DNA of 64,000 nt from Microvirga splendida (GCF_016427565.1 NZ_JAELXT010000017.1:1-64000), one strand, 5' to 3'; positions 25,554 to 35,940 are shown, counted from the first letter of the stretch. Numbers and translations are program-made. Notes: generated from the sequence alone by a model not told the origin.

Positions 25554-28244
25554 ATGGAGCGGAACAAGGACGTTGTTGTTCTAACAGGTGCAACCGGCTT
25601 CATCGGCCGTGCCCTGATCAAGCGGCTGGCCGACAGCCACACGGTGGTCGCCCTCGACCGCGCCGGCCCTCCGGACCCGCCGCCCCCGGCGCACGCCGTC
25701 GACTTCGATCTGGGCTCAGACGAAAAGATCGCGGCCGCACTCGACGAGATCCGTCGCCGCTTTGGCAACCGGATCGTGTCGGTGGTGCATCTGGCCGCCT
25801 ATTACGACGTCTCGGGCGAGGCGAACCCGCTCTATGACAAGATCACGGTTCAGGGCACGCGCCGGCTGATCGACGGGCTCCAAGGGTTCGAGGTGGAGCA
25901 GTTCGTGTTCGCCAGCACGATGCTGGTCCACAAGCCGACGGACCGGCCGGACGAGACCATCAACGAAAACTCGCCCGTAGACCCATCCTGGGCCTATCCG
26001 GAATCGAAGGTGCGCACCGAAGCGATGCTGCGCGAGCGTCACGGCCGCGCCCCGGTGGTGATGCTGCGCATCGCCGGGGTTTACGACGACTTCGGCCACT
26101 CGCCGTTCATCGCCGAGCAGGTGGCGCGGATTTACGAGCACCGTCTCATTGCGCATTTCTACCCTGGTATGCTCTGTGCGGGGCAATCGTTCATTCACCT
26201 CGACGACCTCACCGAGGCCATCGTCCGGGTGATCGAGCGCCGGCGGGACCTCCCGCCTGAATTGCCGCTCCTGGTGGGCGAGCCCGAGGCGCTCGGCTAC
26301 GCCGAGGTGCAGAATATCATCGGCGAGGCCATGCACGGCGAGGACTGGAGGACGGTCCGGATCCCAAAGTCCCTGGCCATGGCGGGCACGTGGGTCCAGA
26401 GCGAGGTGCTGGGCAGCGACGAGTTCATCAAACCCTGGATGGTCGAGCAGTCGAGCGACCACTACGTGCTCGACATCACGCGGGCACGCCGGCTCCTGGA
26501 CTGGGAACCGAGGCATTCGCTGCGGGACACCCTGCCGAAAATGGTGGCGGCACTCAAGCGTGACCCCACCGGCTGGTACAAGGCGAACAAGCTCAATCCG
26601 GCGCTCGTCGCCTGGTACGGGCAGCGGCCGTCACACACCATGGCGGCGGACAGCGGCACTGGCGGGGGAGCACACGCCGCGGACAAGGCTCATGCCATGC
26701 ATGATCACGCCACAATGGGGCACGGCAACGCTTCAGCGATGGAGCCCCCGCCGACGAGCAAGAGCGACCATGCTGGCCATGCGGATCATACCGGCCATAG
26801 CGGGATGACAGCTCCGGGCGGCCATGGCCACATGGCGATGATGGAGGAAGATGCCCGTCGCACCCGCTGGGCGCATTTCGTCAACATCGGGCTGGGCTTG
26901 TGGCTCGCGGCCAGTCCCCTCGTTTACGATTCGGTGACGAGCGAGACCGTGAGCGCCGCCGTGCGGGCGATCACGGCCGAGCGCGGGTTGCCGTCGGTCG
27001 AATGGCGGGCCGGCGCCCTGATGGCGAGCGATGTCGTCAGCGGCCTGTTGATCGCGCTGTTCGGCGCCCTGTCGCTATCCAAGCGTACGGCGTGGTTCGC
27101 GCAGTGGGCGAACGCGTTCATCGGGATCTGGCTCCTGTTCGCGCCGCTGCTGTTCTGGAGTCCGAGCGCCGCCCAGTACCAGAACGACCTTCTCGTCGGC
27201 TCGCTCGTGATCGCATTCGCGGTGCTCGTGCCGATGATGCCCGGCATGAGCATGGCAGGCATGATGGATCCCAAGATCGTACCGCCGGGGTGGACCTATT
27301 GTCCTTCAACCGGCGCGCAGCGGCTTCCCATCGCCGCGATGGGGCTTATCGGACTACTGATCTCGCGCATGCTCACCGCCTACCAGCTCGGGCACGTGGA
27401 TTATGCCTGGGAGCCGTTCTTCCTGGGCAACCCGGCCAATCCCCGCAACGGCACCGAGGAGATCATCACGTCCGACGTATCAAGAGCCTGGCCGATCCCG
27501 GACGCAGGCCTCGGCGCAGTGAGCTACATGCTTGAGATCCTGATGGCGATCATGGGCACCCGCGATCGTTGGCGGACCATGCCGTGGATGGTGACCTTCT
27601 TCGGCATCCTTGTCATCCCGCTCGGGGTGGTGAGCGTCTACTTCATCATCATCCAGCCCATCATGATCGGCACCTGGAGCACACCGGCGCTGATTGCCGC
27701 GTTGGCGATGCTGGTCATGATCCCGTTCGCCCTCGACGAGGTGATCGCGATGGGGCAGTTCCTCTACTGGGCCCACCGGCAGGGCAAGCCGCTGCTGCGC
27801 ACCTTCTTCCAGGGCGATGCCGTGGACGGAGGCCGGGAGGACCGGTCCGACAACCTAGCCAGCCCGGCCAAGTTCTGGACGGACACATCGCGTGGCATCA
27901 CCCTGCCATGGACGCTCGGGCTCACGATCCTGATCGGAGCCTTTCTGATGCTGACGCGGGTGTTCCTCGGCACGACGGGAGCGATGGCCAACAGCGACCA
28001 CGTCATCGGAGCCTTGGCCATCACGGTCGCGGTCATCGCGACGGCGGAGGTCGCCCGGGCGCTTCGTTTCATCAACGTGCCGCTCGGCGCTTGGCTAGTG
28101 ATCGCGCCTTGGCTTCTCGACGGAGGATCCGGGATTGCCGCTGTCGTTGGCGTGATCCTGGGGCTCGCGCTGATCGGGCTCAGCCTGCCACGCGGACGCC
28201 GGACGGCCGAGCACTACGCCAGCTGGGACCGCTACATCATCTGA
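25554..28244 (+). CDS. NAD-dependent epimerase fused through a His-rich linker to an SPW-type membrane region
   Basis: An 896-residue fusion. Residues 1-355 are an extended SDR/epimerase domain: NAD motif LTGATGFIGRALI and active-site YPESK. Residues about 365-430 form a His/Met-rich linker (HAMHDHATMGHGNAS, DHAGHADHTGHSG). Residues about 440-890 are membrane helices in which SPW-like units recur (LGLWLAASPLVYD, IGIWLLFAPLLFWSPS, LGAWLVIAPWLLDG). The middle helices loosely resemble VKOR-type proteins, but the paired Cys motif is missing. The substrate is unknown. It directly follows the K+ channel and precedes an SDR by 10 bases, so an operon is likely. Confidence 0.75.
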   Translation: MERNKDVVVLTGATGFIGRALIKRLADSHTVVALDRAGPPDPPPPAHAVDFDLGSDEKIAAALDEIRRRFGNRIVSVVHLAAYYDVSGEANPLYDKITVQGTRRLIDGLQGFEVEQFVFASTMLVHKPTDRPDETINENSPVDPSWAYPESKVRTEAMLRERHGRAPVVMLRIAGVYDDFGHSPFIAEQVARIYEHRLIAHFYPGMLCAGQSFIHLDDLTEAIVRVIERRRDLPPELPLLVGEPEALGYAEVQNIIGEAMHGEDWRTVRIPKSLAMAGTWVQSEVLGSDEFIKPWMVEQSSDHYVLDITRARRLLDWEPRHSLRDTLPKMVAALKRDPTGWYKANKLNPALVAWYGQRPSHTMAADSGTGGGAHAADKAHAMHDHATMGHGNASAMEPPPTSKSDHAGHADHTGHSGMTAPGGHGHMAMMEEDARRTRWAHFVNIGLGLWLAASPLVYDSVTSETVSAAVRAITAERGLPSVEWRAGALMASDVVSGLLIALFGALSLSKRTAWFAQWANAFIGIWLLFAPLLFWSPSAAQYQNDLLVGSLVIAFAVLVPMMPGMSMAGMMDPKIVPPGWTYCPSTGAQRLPIAAMGLIGLLISRMLTAYQLGHVDYAWEPFFLGNPANPRNGTEEIITSDVSRAWPIPDAGLGAVSYMLEILMAIMGTRDRWRTMPWMVTFFGILVIPLGVVSVYFIIIQPIMIGTWSTPALIAALAMLVMIPFALDEVIAMGQFLYWAHRQGKPLLRTFFQGDAVDGGREDRSDNLASPAKFWTDTSRGITLPWTLGLTILIGAFLMLTRVFLGTTGAMANSDHVIGALAITVAVIATAEVARALRFINVPLGAWLVIAPWLLDGGSGIAAVVGVILGLALIGLSLPRGRRTAEHYASWDRYII

Positions 28245-28254
28245 GGAGTGCCCC

Positions 28255-29070
<816 letters not shown>

Positions 29071-29085
29071 TCAGGAGGACTGCGG

Positions 29086-30879
29086 ATGCCTTCCCGCATC
29101 GAGGACTACGCCCTGATCGGCGACTGCGAGACGGCGGCCCTGGTCGCGCGTGACGGCTCCATCGACTGGCTGTGCTGGCCCCGTTTCGATTCGAGCGCCT
29201 GCTTTGCGGCCCTGCTCGGGACCCCTGAGCACGGACGCTGGCTTCTTACCCCGTATGAGCCGGCGCCGCGCGTGAGCCGGCGCTACCGGGATGGGACGCT
29301 CGTCCTGGAAACCGACTACGAGACGGCCGACGGTGCCGCCACAGTCATGGACTTCATGCCGCCCCGCGGCACCGCCTCCGACCTGGTGCGGATCGTGTTT
29401 GGGCGCCGGGGGCAGGTTGCCATGCACACGGAGCTGGTGCTTCGGTTCGACTACGGCTCCGCTGTACCCTGGGTCAGCCGGACCGAGGACGGAGCAGCGC
29501 TCCAGGCTGTCGCCGGGCCCGACCTGGTCATCTTGCGCACGCCTGTCCCTGTGCATGGCGAGGACCTTCGGACTGTTGGCAAGTTCACGGTCTCTGAGGG
29601 CGAGGTGGTCCCCTTCATCCTCTCCTACGGCCCGTCCCATCTTCCGCCCCCTGAGGCGATAGACCCGTTGGCTGCCTTGCGCGACACGGAGGCGTTCTGG
29701 CAGGAATGGTCGAGCCGTTGCCAGCACACGGGTCAGTGGCGCGACGCCGTGCTGCGCTCGCACATCACCCTCAAGGCCCTCACCTACCGGCCCACCGGCG
29801 GGATTGTGGCGGCGCCCACAACCTCTTTGCCGGAGCAGCTCGGCGGTCCCCGCAACTGGGACTACCGCTTTTGTTGGTTGCGCGACGCCACCCTGACCCT
29901 CCTGTCCCTGATGGACGCCGGGTACAGGGACGAGGCCGAGGCTTGGCGGGCCTGGCTGCTGCGGGCTGTCGCGGGCAGTCCGCGGCAGATGCAGATCATG
30001 TACGGGATCGCGGGCGAGCGTCGCCTCGACGAGTGGGAGGCGTCCTGGCTCCCAGGCTACGAGGCCTCCGGGCCGGTCCGCATCGGCAACGCTGCTTACG
30101 GCCAGCGCCAGATCGACGTGTTCGGCGAGGTGATGGACGCCCTGTACCAAGGCCGGCGTGGTGGGCTTCCGGCCCTTGAGGCTGGATGGGCATTGCAGCG
30201 CGGACTGGCCAGCCACCTGGCGGCAATCTGGGAGCAGCCGGACGAGGGCATCTGGGAGGTTCGGGGCGGACAGCGGCACTTCACGCACTCCAGGGTCATG
30301 GCTTGGGTTGCATTCGACCGCATGATCCGCAGCGCCGAGGAGTTCGGGTTGGAAGGCCCCGTCGACCATTGGCGCCAGCTCCGGCAGCGGATCCATGATG
30401 ATGTGTGCCGCAAAGGCTTCGATCCAGACCTTGGAAGCTTCGTTCAATCCTATGGGGCCAAGCACCTAGACGCGAGCCTGCTTTTGCTTCCACTGGTTGG
30501 CTTCCTGCCGCCAAGCGACCCGAGGATCCAGGGAACCGTCAGGGCTGTCGAGCAGCGCCTGCTCATCGATGGCACGTTCGTTCTTCGTTACGACACGGCA
30601 GAGGCCGCGGACGGCCTGCCGGCCGGCGAGGGAGCGTTTCTGGCCTGCAGCTTCTGGCTGGTCGACAACTTGATTCTGCAGGGCCGCCGCGACGAGGCTG
30701 GTCGGATGTTTGAACGTCTGCTGGCCCTGCGCAACGACGTCGGGCTGCTGGCGGAAGAGTACGATCCCGTTGAGGGCCGTCAGGTCGGGAACTTTCCGCA
30801 GGCGTTCAGCCACCTGGCTCTCGCCAACAGCGCCCGCAATCTTGCTTTGGGCGATAAGCACGCTGCGCACCGCACCTGA
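29086..30879 (+). CDS. Glycoside hydrolase family 15 (glucoamylase/trehalase-like)
   Basis: A 597-residue GH15 enzyme. It opens with the family signature MPSRIEDYALIGDCETAALV and SIDWLCWPRFDS. A beta-sandwich domain (to about 230) is followed by an alpha/alpha barrel with NWDYRFCWLRDATLTLLSL and YEASGPVRIGNAAYGQRQID. The acidic residues near GIWEVRGGQRHFTHS and LAEEYDP are the likely catalytic pair. There is no leader, so it is cytoplasmic. In bacteria such proteins often act on trehalose or maltose-type sugars, which fits a stress block. AGGAGG precedes the ATG. Confidence 0.9.
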   Translation: MPSRIEDYALIGDCETAALVARDGSIDWLCWPRFDSSACFAALLGTPEHGRWLLTPYEPAPRVSRRYRDGTLVLETDYETADGAATVMDFMPPRGTASDLVRIVFGRRGQVAMHTELVLRFDYGSAVPWVSRTEDGAALQAVAGPDLVILRTPVPVHGEDLRTVGKFTVSEGEVVPFILSYGPSHLPPPEAIDPLAALRDTEAFWQEWSSRCQHTGQWRDAVLRSHITLKALTYRPTGGIVAAPTTSLPEQLGGPRNWDYRFCWLRDATLTLLSLMDAGYRDEAEAWRAWLLRAVAGSPRQMQIMYGIAGERRLDEWEASWLPGYEASGPVRIGNAAYGQRQIDVFGEVMDALYQGRRGGLPALEAGWALQRGLASHLAAIWEQPDEGIWEVRGGQRHFTHSRVMAWVAFDRMIRSAEEFGLEGPVDHWRQLRQRIHDDVCRKGFDPDLGSFVQSYGAKHLDASLLLLPLVGFLPPSDPRIQGTVRAVEQRLLIDGTFVLRYDTAEAADGLPAGEGAFLACSFWLVDNLILQGRRDEAGRMFERLLALRNDVGLLAEEYDPVEGRQVGNFPQAFSHLALANSARNLALGDKHAAHRT

Positions 30880-31004
30880 ATCCCAAGCAGGCGAGAGCAA
30901 TGACTGGCTGCCGCTGCACAAAATTTGAGCCGACCGCACGGGGCTGCGTCAAGCGCGGCCGTGGAACTAATCAAAGGCGCTGCCGTTTGAGCCACAACCC
31001 TGCA

Positions 31005-31385
31005 ATGGACGGTGCCTTGGCCAACCTGCTTCGCCTCATGCTGACCCGCCTCCTGATCGCGATGATCGCCATCGCGCCCGTGAGCGCGGCATGGCATCGG
31101 ACCGCCCAGGCCGCGGCCCAAGCTCCCGCCGCACAAGCTCATGCTGTGCAGGGCGGACACAAGCACGTCGTGCATCGCCAGGTGGACCACAAGCATTCCG
31201 CTCCGACCAAGGCACATGGGACCTGGCAGGTTTGTTGCCATCCTGCCTGCACGATGGCCGTCGTCCCATCCCCCGCCGTTCCAGCGCAGGGCTTCCCGCT
31301 CTCGGTTCCGCTGCGCAGTGTGGCTGATCGCATCCCCCTGCCCAGATCTCCGTCCGGTCTCGACCGCCCTCCAAAGCTCGTTTGA
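31005..31385 (+). CDS. Small secreted His/Cys protein, paralogue of 23776-24156
   Basis: From the ATG at 31005, 126 residues. A leader (LANLLRLMLTRLLIAMIAIA) precedes a His-rich stretch (GGHKHVVHRQVDHKHSAP), the Cys core VCCHPACTMAVVP, and the tail LDRPPKLV. Even the start context CTGCAATGGACG resembles that of its paralogue (CCGCAATGGACG). A duplicate made by gene copying is likely. A metal-related periplasmic role is inferred. Confidence 0.65.
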   Translation: MDGALANLLRLMLTRLLIAMIAIAPVSAAWHRTAQAAAQAPAAQAHAVQGGHKHVVHRQVDHKHSAPTKAHGTWQVCCHPACTMAVVPSPAVPAQGFPLSVPLRSVADRIPLPRSPSGLDRPPKLV

Positions 31386-31559
31386 TATCCCGCGCCTCAG
31401 CACCTGCGGTGTGACCGCGCGCCTGCGTCCAACCGGCTCTTCTGCCCTGTAGCCCTGTTGACCAGGACCTTTCTCAGCGAGCGGCTCGGCACACGGTCCC
31501 GCGTCCCCCCAGCCATGCCGCAACTCACGCGGACGCCCCGTCCAACCTTGGAGACGGAC

Positions 31560-31892
31560 ATGCACCGGATGTCCCCTGAGATGCAGTCTTGCATCGATGA
31601 ATGCCTGCGTTGTTACCAGTCCTGCTACGGCATGGCCATGACCCACTGCCTGGAGCAGGGCGGCAAGCATGTTGAGCCCGAGCACTTCCGGCTCATGATG
31701 GCCTGCGCCGAGATCTGCAAGGCCTCCGCCAACTTCATGTTGATGAACTCGCCACACCACAAGCACACCTGCCGGGAATGTGCCGAGATCTGCGAGGAGT
31801 GCGCCCGCTCCTGCGAGCAGGTCGGCGACATGCAGGACTGCGTTGATGCCTGCCGACGCTGCGCCGAGAGCTGCCGCAGGATGGCTGCGTAA
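31560..31892 (+). CDS. Four-helix-bundle Cys-rich copper-binding protein (DUF326/Csp-like)
   Basis: A 110-residue protein from the ATG at 31560, behind GGAG. It has 16 cysteines in helix-compatible spacing, such as SCIDECLRCYQSC, ACAEIC, CRECAEICEECARSC and DCVDACRRCAESC. This matches the DUF326/Csp fold that stores many Cu(I) ions inside a four-helix bundle. No leader is present, so it is cytoplasmic (Csp3-like). A second member is at 37217-37621. Regulation is not evident here. Confidence 0.85.
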   Translation: MHRMSPEMQSCIDECLRCYQSCYGMAMTHCLEQGGKHVEPEHFRLMMACAEICKASANFMLMNSPHHKHTCRECAEICEECARSCEQVGDMQDCVDACRRCAESCRRMAA

Positions 31893-32001
31893 CGCGCTAC
31901 CACGACGAGCTGGCGGCCGTGTCGCCGGCTGTGCCCCTCACTCACCTCAACCGGGACACTTCGGAACCCTGATGTCTCGGTCCTAAACAGGACTTGGAAC
32001 C

Positions 32002-33474
32002 ATGACGAGCAAGCGCAAGCATCACACATTTGAGAACACGTACTCTCGCGGTGCAACAAGCGAGACGTTCGGAGACGTCAAGCTCTACATCGGCAAAGGA
32101 CACCTTGACTGGTTCGCTGGGACGGGGCGGCAGGACTTGGCCTTCGGCAGGGCTGGGAGCGACGCCCTGTTCGGTCGCGGCATGGATGACGACCTGATGG
32201 GCGGGAAGGGCAACGACTACCTCCGGGGCGGAGCCGGAATGGACCATCTCGATGGGGGCGACGGCAGAGACGCCCTAATTGGCGGTCTCGGCGCCGACGG
32301 TCTTCGTGGTGCCGCCGGCGCCGACTACCTCGACGAGGGCGTCGGCCACGGCGATCTCGAAGGAGGTGAGGGCAATGACACTTTGGTCGGCGGCCCGGGT
32401 GGCGATGCCTTCGTGATCTCCCCGGACAGCGGACATGACATCGTCAAAGACTTCGACGCAGGCCCCGGCATGCTCGATCACTTGGCCATCCGTGACATCG
32501 AGCCTGAAGACCTTCGCTTCGAGGATACCGAAAATGGCGTTCTGATCAGTTGGAACGATGGTGAGGGGTCCGTGCTGCTCGAAGGCGTCAAAAAGACGGA
32601 GCTCGCCCAGGACGACTTCATGTTCGCCGACGACCGCAAGGTCATCCAACCGACAGGCGCCGACGCTGACCGTGTCACGGCGGAGGAGTTCATCAAGAAC
32701 GAAGGCGAGGCGCTCACCCCTCCGCCCCTTGGGGCGGACGAGCGTCCGGATGCCTGGTTCCGCTTCGACGACTTCAACATCGAGTTCGGGGGAGCGCACG
32801 ACGATACGCTCCTCGGCACGTCCAAGCGCGACTACTTGGTTGGGTTGGAGGGCCGCGACCAGCTCTCCGGCAACGAGGGCGACGACGACCTGCGCGGCGG
32901 CGCAGGCGGCGATACCCTCGTCGGCGGCGACGGCATGGATCACCTGAAAGGTGAAGACGGTGACGACCAGCTTTTCGGCGGTGCGATGGCTGACTCCCTC
33001 ATGGGAGAGAGGGGAAATGATGTCCTTGCCGCGGGAGCGGGTCACGACATGCTGGAGGGCGGCACGGGTGACGACATCCTCGATGGCGGTGACGGAGCCG
33101 ACGCGTTCATTGTCGCTCCTGACAGCGGAAACGATGTCGCGGTCGGCGGTTTCGATGCTGGCCCGGGCGCGTTCGATCACATCGCTTTCCGCGACATCAC
33201 ACCTGACCAGGTGGCGGTGGCGGACACCACGGTGAGTGGAAAGAAGGGTGTGCTCGTCAGCTGGAGCACTGACCAGGACGCTGCATCTGAAGGGTCGATC
33301 TTCCTGGTCGGGTTGTCGAAGAGCCAAATGGCCCAGGACGACTTTATGTTCAATGCAGGGGATGCCCGTGAAGGAGGCTTCATCAGGGACGATGCTGTTA
33401 CGCATGACGGGTCCCTGCTGATCTTCCAGGACAACACCGTCTCCGCGACTGCTGCTGGCTACGACCTCCTGTAG
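32002..33474 (+). CDS. RTX-type calcium-binding repeat protein
   Basis: A 490-residue acidic protein with two blocks of nonapeptide repeats of the GGxGxDxLx kind: residues about 45-140 (GGKGNDYLRGGAGMDHLDGG) and about 275-370 (GNEGDDDLRGGAGGDTLVGG). Each block is followed by a related beta domain: DAFVISPDSGHDIVKDFDAG in the first, DAFIVAPDSGNDVAVGGFDAG in the second. The protein thus looks like an internal duplication. RTX proteins usually leave by type I secretion, but no such transporter is encoded here. A 24-base palindrome follows the stop. Confidence 0.85.
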   Translation: MTSKRKHHTFENTYSRGATSETFGDVKLYIGKGHLDWFAGTGRQDLAFGRAGSDALFGRGMDDDLMGGKGNDYLRGGAGMDHLDGGDGRDALIGGLGADGLRGAAGADYLDEGVGHGDLEGGEGNDTLVGGPGGDAFVISPDSGHDIVKDFDAGPGMLDHLAIRDIEPEDLRFEDTENGVLISWNDGEGSVLLEGVKKTELAQDDFMFADDRKVIQPTGADADRVTAEEFIKNEGEALTPPPLGADERPDAWFRFDDFNIEFGGAHDDTLLGTSKRDYLVGLEGRDQLSGNEGDDDLRGGAGGDTLVGGDGMDHLKGEDGDDQLFGGAMADSLMGERGNDVLAAGAGHDMLEGGTGDDILDGGDGADAFIVAPDSGNDVAVGGFDAGPGAFDHIAFRDITPDQVAVADTTVSGKKGVLVSWSTDQDAASEGSIFLVGLSKSQMAQDDFMFNAGDAREGGFIRDDAVTHDGSLLIFQDNTVSATAAGYDLL

Positions 33475-33494
33475 CCGGATCCCTTTTGAAGCAG

Positions 33495-33518
33495 CCGAGG
33501 GGCGGATCCGCCCCTCGG
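33495..33518 (+). terminator. Perfect 24-base palindrome after the RTX gene
   Basis: CCGAGGGGCGGA is followed immediately by its reverse complement, giving a strong stem beginning 20 bases after the RTX stop. No T-run follows, so Rho-independent strength is uncertain, but the place suits a terminator. Confidence 0.6.
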
Positions 33519-33633
33519 CACACCCCCGCTCGGTCGGCATAGCCGAAGCCAGAAATCGGCAAGAGGGTGCCGTCCGAGAGTTGCCGCAGGATTGCGGCTT
33601 AACCCCGCCACCTAACCTTGAAGGAGAACTGTC

Positions 33634-34176
33634 ATGAAGACCCGTATGATTCTCATCCTGGGCACCGTCGCCTCCGTCGTTGCTTCGGCCGCCCTCGCTC
33701 AGCAGAGCCAGAGCAGCACGACGTCGGGCCAGTCGCAGCAGACCGAAATCCAGCTCCCGGAGGCATGTCGCACCGCCGCGCAGGCCAGTACCCTGGGGGA
33801 TACCATGAAGAAGATGCAGGACATGCAGGCCAGCATGTCCCAGAGCATGCAAAGCGGCATGCAGGGCATGATGGGTCAAATGAATGAGACCCAAAAGGGC
33901 TTGCATGAGGCCATGATGAAGATGAACAACCCGATGATGACGGGCATGATGGCAAAGGACGCAGACGTCGCATGGATCTGTTCCATGATCCCCCATCACC
34001 AGGGCGCCATCGCCATGGCCCGAGCTGGCCTGAAGGGCGCAGACAACGCCGAGTCGAAGCAACTCGCTGAAAAGAACATCATGGAGAACGAGAAGAGCAT
34101 GAAGGAGCTTGTCGCTTGGGTGGAGAAGCATGCCCAAAGCGAGAACAAGAACGAGACGACCGGCTCCACGAAGTAA
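33634..34176 (+). CDS. DUF305 periplasmic protein
   Basis: A 180-residue protein behind AAGGAG with a signal peptide (cut near ALAQQ). A Gln/Ser-rich stretch leads to a Met-rich helix (MQDMQASMSQSMQSGMQGMM, then MMKMNNPMMTGMM). The DUF305 core includes WICSMIPHHQGAIAMARAGL and a basic tail. The Met and His content suits periplasmic Cu(I) binding. It lies ahead of a membrane-bound DUF305 gene on the same strand. Confidence 0.85.
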   Translation: MKTRMILILGTVASVVASAALAQQSQSSTTSGQSQQTEIQLPEACRTAAQASTLGDTMKKMQDMQASMSQSMQSGMQGMMGQMNETQKGLHEAMMKMNNPMMTGMMAKDADVAWICSMIPHHQGAIAMARAGLKGADNAESKQLAEKNIMENEKSMKELVAWVEKHAQSENKNETTGSTK

Positions 34177-34323
34177 CAAAGGCCCCGCCTTCAGGCAGGA
34201 TGCAGGCTGCTCCTGACTGCTGAGGCCAAGAGCGGTCCGCAACTCTCATGCCCTATTCGAGGGGCCCACATTGGCGCCCCTCGGATGGAGGTGGGCGGTG
34301 CCTCAACGATGAAGGATTTGACA

Positions 34324-34800
34324 ATGTCCAAGTACACGCGCTTCGGTGCGATGATCGCAACCTCGACAATCGCGATGTTCGGACTGATGTACCTGAACGT
34401 CTACAGCTTCGACCATGCCTACTGGAGCGAGACAAGAGCCTACATGGCCCTGGTCATGGGCGCAGTGATGGCGATCATCATGCTAGGCTTCATGCTCAGT
34501 ATGCTCTCCAACAAGAAGGTGAACCTGAGCATTCTTTTAGGAGGCTTGGCGGTGTTTGCGGTGGCCCTGTACTTCGTCCGCAGTCAGGACACGGTCGAGG
34601 ATGTGGCCTGGATGAAGGCCATGATCCCGCATCACTCCATCGCTATCCTGACAAGCGAGCGGGCGAACATCTCCGACCCGCGGGTCAAGGCGCTGGCGGA
34701 CCAGATCATCAGCTCGCAGCGCAAGGAAATCGACGAAATGCGATCCCTCATTCAGGAGTTGGAAAGCACCGGGCAAAAGCAGTCCACTGATGCCTCCTGA
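34324..34800 (+). CDS. Membrane-anchored DUF305 protein
   Basis: A 158-residue protein from the ATG at 34324, preceded by AAGGA; ATG 34309 is possible. Three helices (about 5-26, 38-60 and 68-86) come before a DUF305 domain holding WMKAMIPHHSIAILTSERA and a helical tail (DQIISSQRKEIDEMRSLIQE). The same plan is common in alphaproteobacterial metal clusters. It probably faces the periplasm with the PHHS motif near the membrane. Confidence 0.8.
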   Translation: MSKYTRFGAMIATSTIAMFGLMYLNVYSFDHAYWSETRAYMALVMGAVMAIIMLGFMLSMLSNKKVNLSILLGGLAVFAVALYFVRSQDTVEDVAWMKAMIPHHSIAILTSERANISDPRVKALADQIISSQRKEIDEMRSLIQELESTGQKQSTDAS

Positions 34801-35094
34801 AGGCTGGCGATAAGGAGCCAGTCACAACGGAGCAATGTGATCCGAGACAGCCCCAACTGTCGAAGACGGACGCTCCTACACGTTCTTGAGTGATGGTTGC
34901 GGGCTGCCGGAGCCCGCCGCATTCCAACCTGAGCTAACGCAGCCGACTGTGTGGACGACGAGGTTAGCACGGCGGGGCCTGAGCTAATCGGCCGCCGCCG
35001 CGCCCTGCGATCAGCAGAACATCAACGCTAGACCTTTGGGTCTGGGAACGCAGGGGCAACGGAGCAAGCTGTTGTCCCCTGCTGGGCCCTCAGG

Positions 35095-35364
35095 TCAGAC
35101 GTAGGCACTCTCTCCCGGGGTGTACCCGGCCCTGGAGATAATGTCCCGGACAGTATCAGTGTCTGTGGTGCCGCGAATCGAGACGATCTTCGTTGCTGGA
35201 TCCGCATGAACTTGGGTTCCAGGCAGGTCCGCTTCGATGGCCTGCGAGATGGTGCCTGCGCAGTGGCCACAGGTCATGTCATCCACCGGCACGGTCAAGG
35301 AACCAGAAGCTGGCTGACGGGTACCAGCAGCCTTGTGAGACTGATGGTTTGAACATCCGCACAT
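35095..35364 (-). CDS. HMA-domain copper chaperone (CopZ-like)
   Basis: An 89-residue protein from the ATG at 35364, behind GGAGAG. It starts with a His/Cys tail (MCGCSNHQSH) and carries an HMA domain with VDDMTCGHCAGTISQ, the metal-binding C-x2-C. It would carry Cu(I) in the cytoplasm to a P-type ATPase. A CueR-type operator lies 43-66 bases upstream on the same strand, so it should be induced by copper. Confidence 0.85.
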   Translation of the reverse strand: MCGCSNHQSHKAAGTRQPASGSLTVPVDDMTCGHCAGTISQAIEADLPGTQVHADPATKIVSIRGTTDTDTVRDIISRAGYTPGESAYV

Positions 35365-35712
35365 AGTCGCGCTCTCCATTCAATGTTGCTAGTTTGGAAA
35401 GCCTGCACCTTCCCACAGTAGCAAGGTCAAGAGGTGCTTTATTTCGGCGATAAGCGCCGACACGTGGGGCTCCGCTCAAGATCAAGATGTCTTCTGGATC
35501 TGCTGCGGCGAGACGGCACATGGGCGAGAACCCGATCTTCAAGGGCGCAGCGGTCGGTCCGGATTGAAGCAGTATGCTGCCGCAAGACCCGTCGTTGTGT
35601 AGCCCCGGCATTGTGGCACGCTGCACATGGCGATACGGCACCAACAGCGCGGAGGCAGCCCGTCAGCCTCGTCCTATGCGAGCGCCTTAAACATCCGAAG
35701 TCGCCCCCACCG
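35365..35712. other. Intergenic stretch holding a CueR-type operator
   Basis: Apart from the operator at 35407-35430, nothing is recognised. Short open frames here show no plausible protein. Confidence 0.5.
35407..35430 (-). promoter_or_regulatory. CueR-type operator/promoter for the HMA chaperone
   Basis: Read on the minus strand: -35 TTGACC (35430-35425), then a dyad ACCTTGC...GGGAAGGT (35427-35407). This is the pattern of CueR promoters such as that of E. coli copA. It is nearly the same as the copA operator at 38632. Confidence 0.75.
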
Positions 35713-35919
35713 TTAGTCTTTGACTTCTTCCACCTTGTAGCCGGCGCCATCAATGGCGAAGACCACCATCTGCGGATCGGCCGAGGCGTCGACGCGAACC
35801 TCGCCTGTCTTGGAATCGGCCTCGACTGTCGTGTCGTCCCCAAGTTGCTTCTTGATGGCCCGCGTGACTGACTTCTCGCAACCGCCGCAGGTCATCCCAG
35901 TTACCTTGTAGGTTCTCAT
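35713..35919 (-). CDS. HMA-domain metal chaperone
   Basis: A 68-residue protein from the ATG at 35919, behind AAGGAGG. It is a stand-alone HMA domain: YKVTGMTCGGCEKSVTRAI with the C-x2-C pair, then VEADSKTGEVRVDASADPQM and a final AGYKVEEVKD. It would shuttle Cu(I) or a similar ion to an exporter. It differs from the chaperone at 35095 in having no His/Cys tail. Confidence 0.85.
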   Translation of the reverse strand: MRTYKVTGMTCGGCEKSVTRAIKKQLGDDTTVEADSKTGEVRVDASADPQMVVFAIDGAGYKVEEVKD

Positions 35920-35940
35920 GAAACACACCTCCTTCGGAGC

